A stretch of 64,000 nucleotides of DNA from contig JAIQFO010000010.1 of the NCBI GenBank assembly GCA_020073215.1, positions 62,001 to 126,000 of the forward strand, written 5' to 3'. The position numbers were made by a program, and so were the translations under genes. Position 1 is the first letter of the stretch; each line of letters opens with the position of its first letter. Shown here piece after piece: positions 61,100 to 64,000 of this stretch. The notes under the pieces are model-generated. The model did not search any database, was not told the DNA's origin, and was given only the letters and a program-made list of their open reading frames with translations. Source of the DNA: Terriglobia bacterium (GTDB taxonomy: Bacteria > Acidobacteriota > Terriglobia > Terriglobales > Acidobacteriaceae).

Positions 61100-62395
61100 C
61101 TAGACCTCCATCCGCGACTCGAAGAGGGCGGGACTCAATCGGCAACCAGCCGTGGCCAAACGCTCCGCGAAATGCGGTGGATGCCCAGTGGAATGGAAGA
61201 CACCCCGCACCTTCCCACTCTCGTCGATGCCGCTGCGGTCAAAAGAAAAAATGTCCTGCAGCGTGATCGAGTCTCCGTCCATCCCGATGACCTCGGAAAC
61301 CGTAATCACCTTGCGCGAACCGTCGGAGAGACGCGCGACTTGGACTATGGCGTGGACCGCATTTGCGATCTGCTGGCGAATGGCCCGCTCGGGAATGTTC
61401 AGGTTGGCCATGGAAACCATGTTCTCGACGCGCGACAGTGCGTCGCGCGGCGAGTTCGCGTGCACGGTGGTCAGCGAACCCTCGTGGCCGGTGTTCATCG
61501 CCTGCAGCATGTCGAAGGCTTCTTCCCCGCGCACCTCGCCCACCACGATCCGATCCGGACGCATACGCAGGCTGTTGATCACGAGCTGGCGCATGCGGAC
61601 CGATCCTTTGCCCTCGATGTTGGGAGGACGGGTCTCGAGTCGGACGACGTGTTCCTGCTTGAGCTGCAATTCGGCCGCGTCTTCGATGGTCACGATGCGC
61701 TCCGAATTCGGAATGTAACCCGAAAGAACGTTGAGCACGGTCGTCTTGCCCGCGCCGGTTCCTCCGGAGATGAGCAGGTTGAGGCGGCCTTTGACCATGG
61801 CCGAGAGCATTTCGAGCATGGGCTCGGTCAGGGTTTTGTTGTCGAGCATGTTGCGCGCGGTGATCGGATCGCGGCCAAAGCGGCGGATGGAAAGGCAGGC
61901 GCCGTCGAGCGCCAGGGGCGGAATGATGGCGTTGACGCGCGAGCCATCCTGCAGGCGGGCATCCACCATCGGCGAAGACTCATCGACGCGGCGCCCAATG
62001 CGCGAGACGATGCGGTCGATGATCTGCATCAGGTGCTGGTTGTCTTTGAATGACAAGCCGGTGATTTCGAGCTTGCCCGCGCGTTCGACGTAGACCCGGT
62101 CGAAGCGGTTGACCAGGATGTCGGAAATGGTCGGGTCTTTGAGCAGCGGCTCCAGCGGGCCGAGTCCGAAGATTTCGTCGAGGATTTCCCGCGACAACTG
62201 TTCGCGCTCGGCGAAGCTGAGCGGAACGGCCTCACTGTTCACCGAACTGCGGATCAGGATGAGGACTTCTTCGCGCGCCGAATCTCCGGTCGAGCGGCCG
62301 AGTTTTTCCAGGTCGAGGCGATCGAGAATCTTGCGGTGCAGGTCCGCCTTGACCTGCTGGTACTCGCTCCGTTCGAAAGCTTGCAGATTGGCCAT
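61100..62395 (-). CDS. cpaF: Tad secretion ATPase CpaF/TadA
   Basis: A 431-residue secretion ATPase of the GspE/VirB11 superfamily that powers Flp pilus assembly. The N-terminal domain contains [16 protein letters not shown]. The Walker A motif is [16 protein letters not shown]; the Asp box and Walker B follow in [12 protein letters not shown] and [19 protein letters not shown]; the His box is [19 protein letters not shown]. The C-terminus is about 20 residues longer than the usual end. It precedes tadB by three bases. Confidence 0.95.
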   Translation of the reverse strand: MANLQAFERSEYQQVKADLHRKILDRLDLEKLGRSTGDSAREEVLILIRSSVNSEAVPLSFAEREQLSREILDEIFGLGPLEPLLKDPTISDILVNRFDRVYVERAGKLEITGLSFKDNQHLMQIIDRIVSRIGRRVDESSPMVDARLQDGSRVNAIIPPLALDGACLSIRRFGRDPITARNMLDNKTLTEPMLEMLSAMVKGRLNLLISGGTGAGKTTVLNVLSGYIPNSERIVTIEDAAELQLKQEHVVRLETRPPNIEGKGSVRMRQLVINSLRMRPDRIVVGEVRGEEAFDMLQAMNTGHEGSLTTVHANSPRDALSRVENMVSMANLNIPERAIRQQIANAVHAIVQVARLSDGSRKVITVSEVIGMDGDSITLQDIFSFDRSGIDESGKVRGVFHSTGHPPHFAERLATAGCRLSPALFESRMEV

Positions 62396-62398
62396 AGG

Positions 62399-62498
62399 TT
62401 AGCTCTCAGCTCTCAGCTGTCAGCTCTCAGTTTTCAGCTTTTGATTCTCGGGTAGAAGGCCACGAACTGACAGCTGAGAGCTGACAGCTGAGAGCTAA
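62399..62498. repeat. Stuttering AGCTCTCAG word repeat with inverted copy
   Basis: TTAGCTCTCAGCTCTCAGCT (from 62399) and the reverse-complement arm ending CAGCTGAGAGCTAA (to 62498) pair over about 33 bases with few mismatches. It fills the cpaE-cpaF spacer. Confidence 0.75.
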
Positions 62499-62499
62499 T

Positions 62500-63672
62500 C
62501 TACACCGTCTTAAACAGCGAAAACTTCGTGCGCTTTACATCCAAGTCATCTTTGGTCAACAGTTCCGCCAGCCCGGCAATGGAGCGGGCAATTTCGGTCG
62601 TTCCTTGCTGCATCAGCGGAATCCCACGATCAATCGCGGTCGAGACCGCGAAGTACTGATTGGGAATGCGCCAGAGTACGGGGGCGCCGATGGCGGCCTC
62701 CGTCTCCGCTTCATTGAAACCCGCCACTTTTCGATAACGGTTCAGCACCAGTGCAAAACGGTCCCGCGATCCACTCTCGCCGAGATACTGGGCCACTCTT
62801 CCCGCGCTCCACAGGGAAGCGACGTCGGCGTGGGCGATGAGCAGAATTTTCTCCGAAAGGCTGCTGACTAGACGCGTCGCGCTGTCGAGCCGCGAGGAAG
62901 CGTCGACCACGATGTAGCGAAACAGACCCACCATCATGTCAAACAGACGGGCAAAGTCGGCAGCGGAGGGTTCGAGGGCCAGGGGAGCCGCGGGGCCGGC
63001 CAGCAACTGCAGGCCCCGGTCGTGCCGGGCCATGAAGCTGTGGAGCAGCTCCGAGTCCAGGCGGTGCAGGTTGGTAATCGCGTTCGAAACCGTGAACGCC
63101 GGCTTGAGATTAAGGTGCAGAGCACAATGGCCCAGCGGCGCCAAGTCCACCAGTGCCGTGCTCTCGTGAACCGATTGCAAGGCCAGGGCCAGATTGACGG
63201 CGACGGTGGTCGAGCCGCTGCCGCCTTTGGCGTTCACGATGGTGAACACCTTTCCCCGTGAACTTTCACGTCCGGGCTTGCGTCGAGCTGACGTCAGGCG
63301 AACGAAAGCTTCCAGCAGGTCGGTGGTGGTGGTGGGGCGCTCGATGTATTCGCGCACTCCCGCCCGCATGGCGCTGACAATCAACTGCGGTTGGGTCATG
63401 GGGCCCACCGCGAACACCGCCGCGTTGGGAAGTTCCTGGTGCAGCAACTCAACCGCTCGCAGCGCCGCGGTGATGCCCTCGGCGGCGATATCGACCAGAA
63501 TCACGTCGGGGGCAAAGGCTTGCGTCCTGCGGATGACCGGGTCGTTGGCGGCCAGAGGCATGGTGGGGTTGCTGCAAACGGTGCGGGCTACGCTGGTGCC
63601 ATCCACCAGTACCTGCAACACCGCGCGCTGGTCATTGTCCGTGGCGAATACGGCGACTGACAATTCCGGCAT
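62500..63672 (-). CDS. cpaE: Tad locus ATPase CpaE/TadZ-like
   Basis: A 390-residue protein with an N-terminal receiver-like domain (about 5-125; AFAPDVILVDIAAEGITAAL, GVREYIERPTTTTDLLEA) and a ParA/MinD-type ATPase domain (about 140-380). The deviant Walker A is FTIVNAKGGSGSTTVAVNLA; LVDLAPLGHCALHLNL and YIVVDASSRLD correspond to switch regions. TadZ localises the Tad machine to a pole or other site. Genes downstream are cpaF, tadB and tadC, and cpaC lies upstream. Confidence 0.92.
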   Translation of the reverse strand: MPELSVAVFATDNDQRAVLQVLVDGTSVARTVCSNPTMPLAANDPVIRRTQAFAPDVILVDIAAEGITAALRAVELLHQELPNAAVFAVGPMTQPQLIVSAMRAGVREYIERPTTTTDLLEAFVRLTSARRKPGRESSRGKVFTIVNAKGGSGSTTVAVNLALALQSVHESTALVDLAPLGHCALHLNLKPAFTVSNAITNLHRLDSELLHSFMARHDRGLQLLAGPAAPLALEPSAADFARLFDMMVGLFRYIVVDASSRLDSATRLVSSLSEKILLIAHADVASLWSAGRVAQYLGESGSRDRFALVLNRYRKVAGFNEAETEAAIGAPVLWRIPNQYFAVSTAIDRGIPLMQQGTTEIARSIAGLAELLTKDDLDVKRTKFSLFKTV

Positions 63673-63709
63673 GACTCGCTCCCCACTGTCCCTTCTAAAG
63701 CACTGACTC

Positions 63710-63784
63710 GATGAGATCGTGCGATCTCATCATCCGGTCATCGGCAACCGATCACCCGATGGCCCGATGATCCGATCGCCCGAT
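63710..63784. repeat. Stuttering CCGATCA-type repeat and 10-bp palindrome
   Basis: GATGAGATCG (63710-63719) and CGATCTCATC (63722-63731) are perfect complements. After them come tandem words (GATCACCC, GATGGCCC, GATGATCC, GATCGCCC, GAT) up to 63784. The element lies between cpaC and cpaE. Confidence 0.65.
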
Positions 63785-63785
63785 T

Positions 63786-64000
63786 TTACTTCTTGCCGTC
63801 CTTCGGCTTCTTGCTGTCGAAACTCTCTTTGTCGAGCATCGGCATGGGATTGACGGGACCCGCGGGCGCTTGCGCCGTGGGCGTGACCCGGTGCGCCGTG
63901 CACAGAACCATCAATTCTCCCTTGCTCTTTTGCGCGCTGGTGCTCTTGAAAAAATTGCCCAGGATCGGGAGGTCTCCCAGCAAGGGAACCTTGCTGGTGA
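63786..64000 (-). CDS. cpaC: Tad locus secretin CpaC/RcpA, C-terminal fragment
   Basis: The gene enters from the right edge; only the last 71 codons are visible. TSKVPLLGDLPILGNFFKS is the conserved end of the secretin domain (VPxLGDxPxLGxLF), followed by KGELMVLCTAHRVTP, the last strand of the barrel. The C-terminal tail is rich in Pro, Lys and Asp (DSKKPKDGKK). The secretin forms the outer-membrane pore for the Flp pilus. It stands at the expected place before cpaE. Confidence 0.9.
   Translation of the reverse strand, partial: TSKVPLLGDLPILGNFFKSTSAQKSKGELMVLCTAHRVTPTAQAPAGPVNPMPMLDKESFDSKKPKDGKK

Noticed and set aside
60209..62053. 614-codon plus-strand frame across tadB and cpaF
   Set aside because: It spans two genes with strong motifs on the other strand and crosses their junction.

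Overview
The window looks like a chromosomal segment of an Acidobacteriota genome (Terriglobia, of the Koribacter/Sulfotelmatobacter kind). The evidence is two very large Oar-type TonB-dependent receptors with a carboxypeptidase-regulatory-like N-terminus, CadC-like winged-helix/TPR regulators, a bacillithiol gene (bshC), a PEP-CTERM protein, a Tad secretion locus, a GC-rich composition, and intergenic spacers full of short palindromic repeats. The taxon is an inference from gene content; no rRNA or tRNA gene was seen.

Layout. (1) Positions 1-12253, minus strand: one tightly packed run of eleven genes. It encodes a FadR/GntR regulator, a TonB-dependent receptor, two related membrane proteins with HxH motifs, the FAD, [2Fe-2S], CoxG-like and molybdopterin subunits of a xanthine-dehydrogenase-family hydroxylase, a ketopantoate-reductase-like enzyme, an M24 and an M20 peptidase-family enzyme. 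It reads as an uptake-and-oxidation operon for an unknown substrate. (2) 12432-25506: a CadC-like regulator divergent from a second TonB receptor, an MFS transporter, and a TolC/adaptor/RND efflux operon. (3) 25549-37440: pyrR, ribokinase, a PRC/MgtE_N/CBS protein next to an NRAMP-like transporter, NUDIX, GAF, BtuF-like and IscU-like proteins, NfeD, a TPR protein and a type II NADH dehydrogenase. (4) 37463-48970: membrane proteins, a PEP-CTERM protein, an outer-membrane protein, a STAS/pseudo-receiver fusion, BshC, a LysE gene broken by one stop codon, a HAD hydrolase and a GH57 enzyme. (5) 49220-57747: a secreted protein, a probable selenoprotein of the peroxiredoxin fold, enolase, DinB, phosphoglycerate mutase, a D-2-hydroxyacid dehydrogenase and a giant TonB-like protein. 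(6) 57748-58626: AT-rich direct repeats and a truncated RAYT transposase inside perfect 45-bp inverted repeats. (7) 58633-64000: DUF192 protein and the tadC-tadB-cpaF-cpaE-cpaC part of a Tad locus.

The most notable observation is at 49882-50376 (minus). A thioredoxin-fold reading frame is continuous except for one UGA that sits exactly where the first cysteine of the CxxC motif should be. It is followed at the expected distance by a small hairpin whose apical loop, AGGUC, resembles the loop of the E. coli fdhF SECIS. I interpret it as an unrecognised selenocysteine protein. Second in interest are the PRC/MgtE_N/CBS plus NRAMP-like pair, which may be a two-gene Mg2+ uptake system; the eleven-gene molybdenum-hydroxylase operon; and the RAYT/inverted-repeat element.
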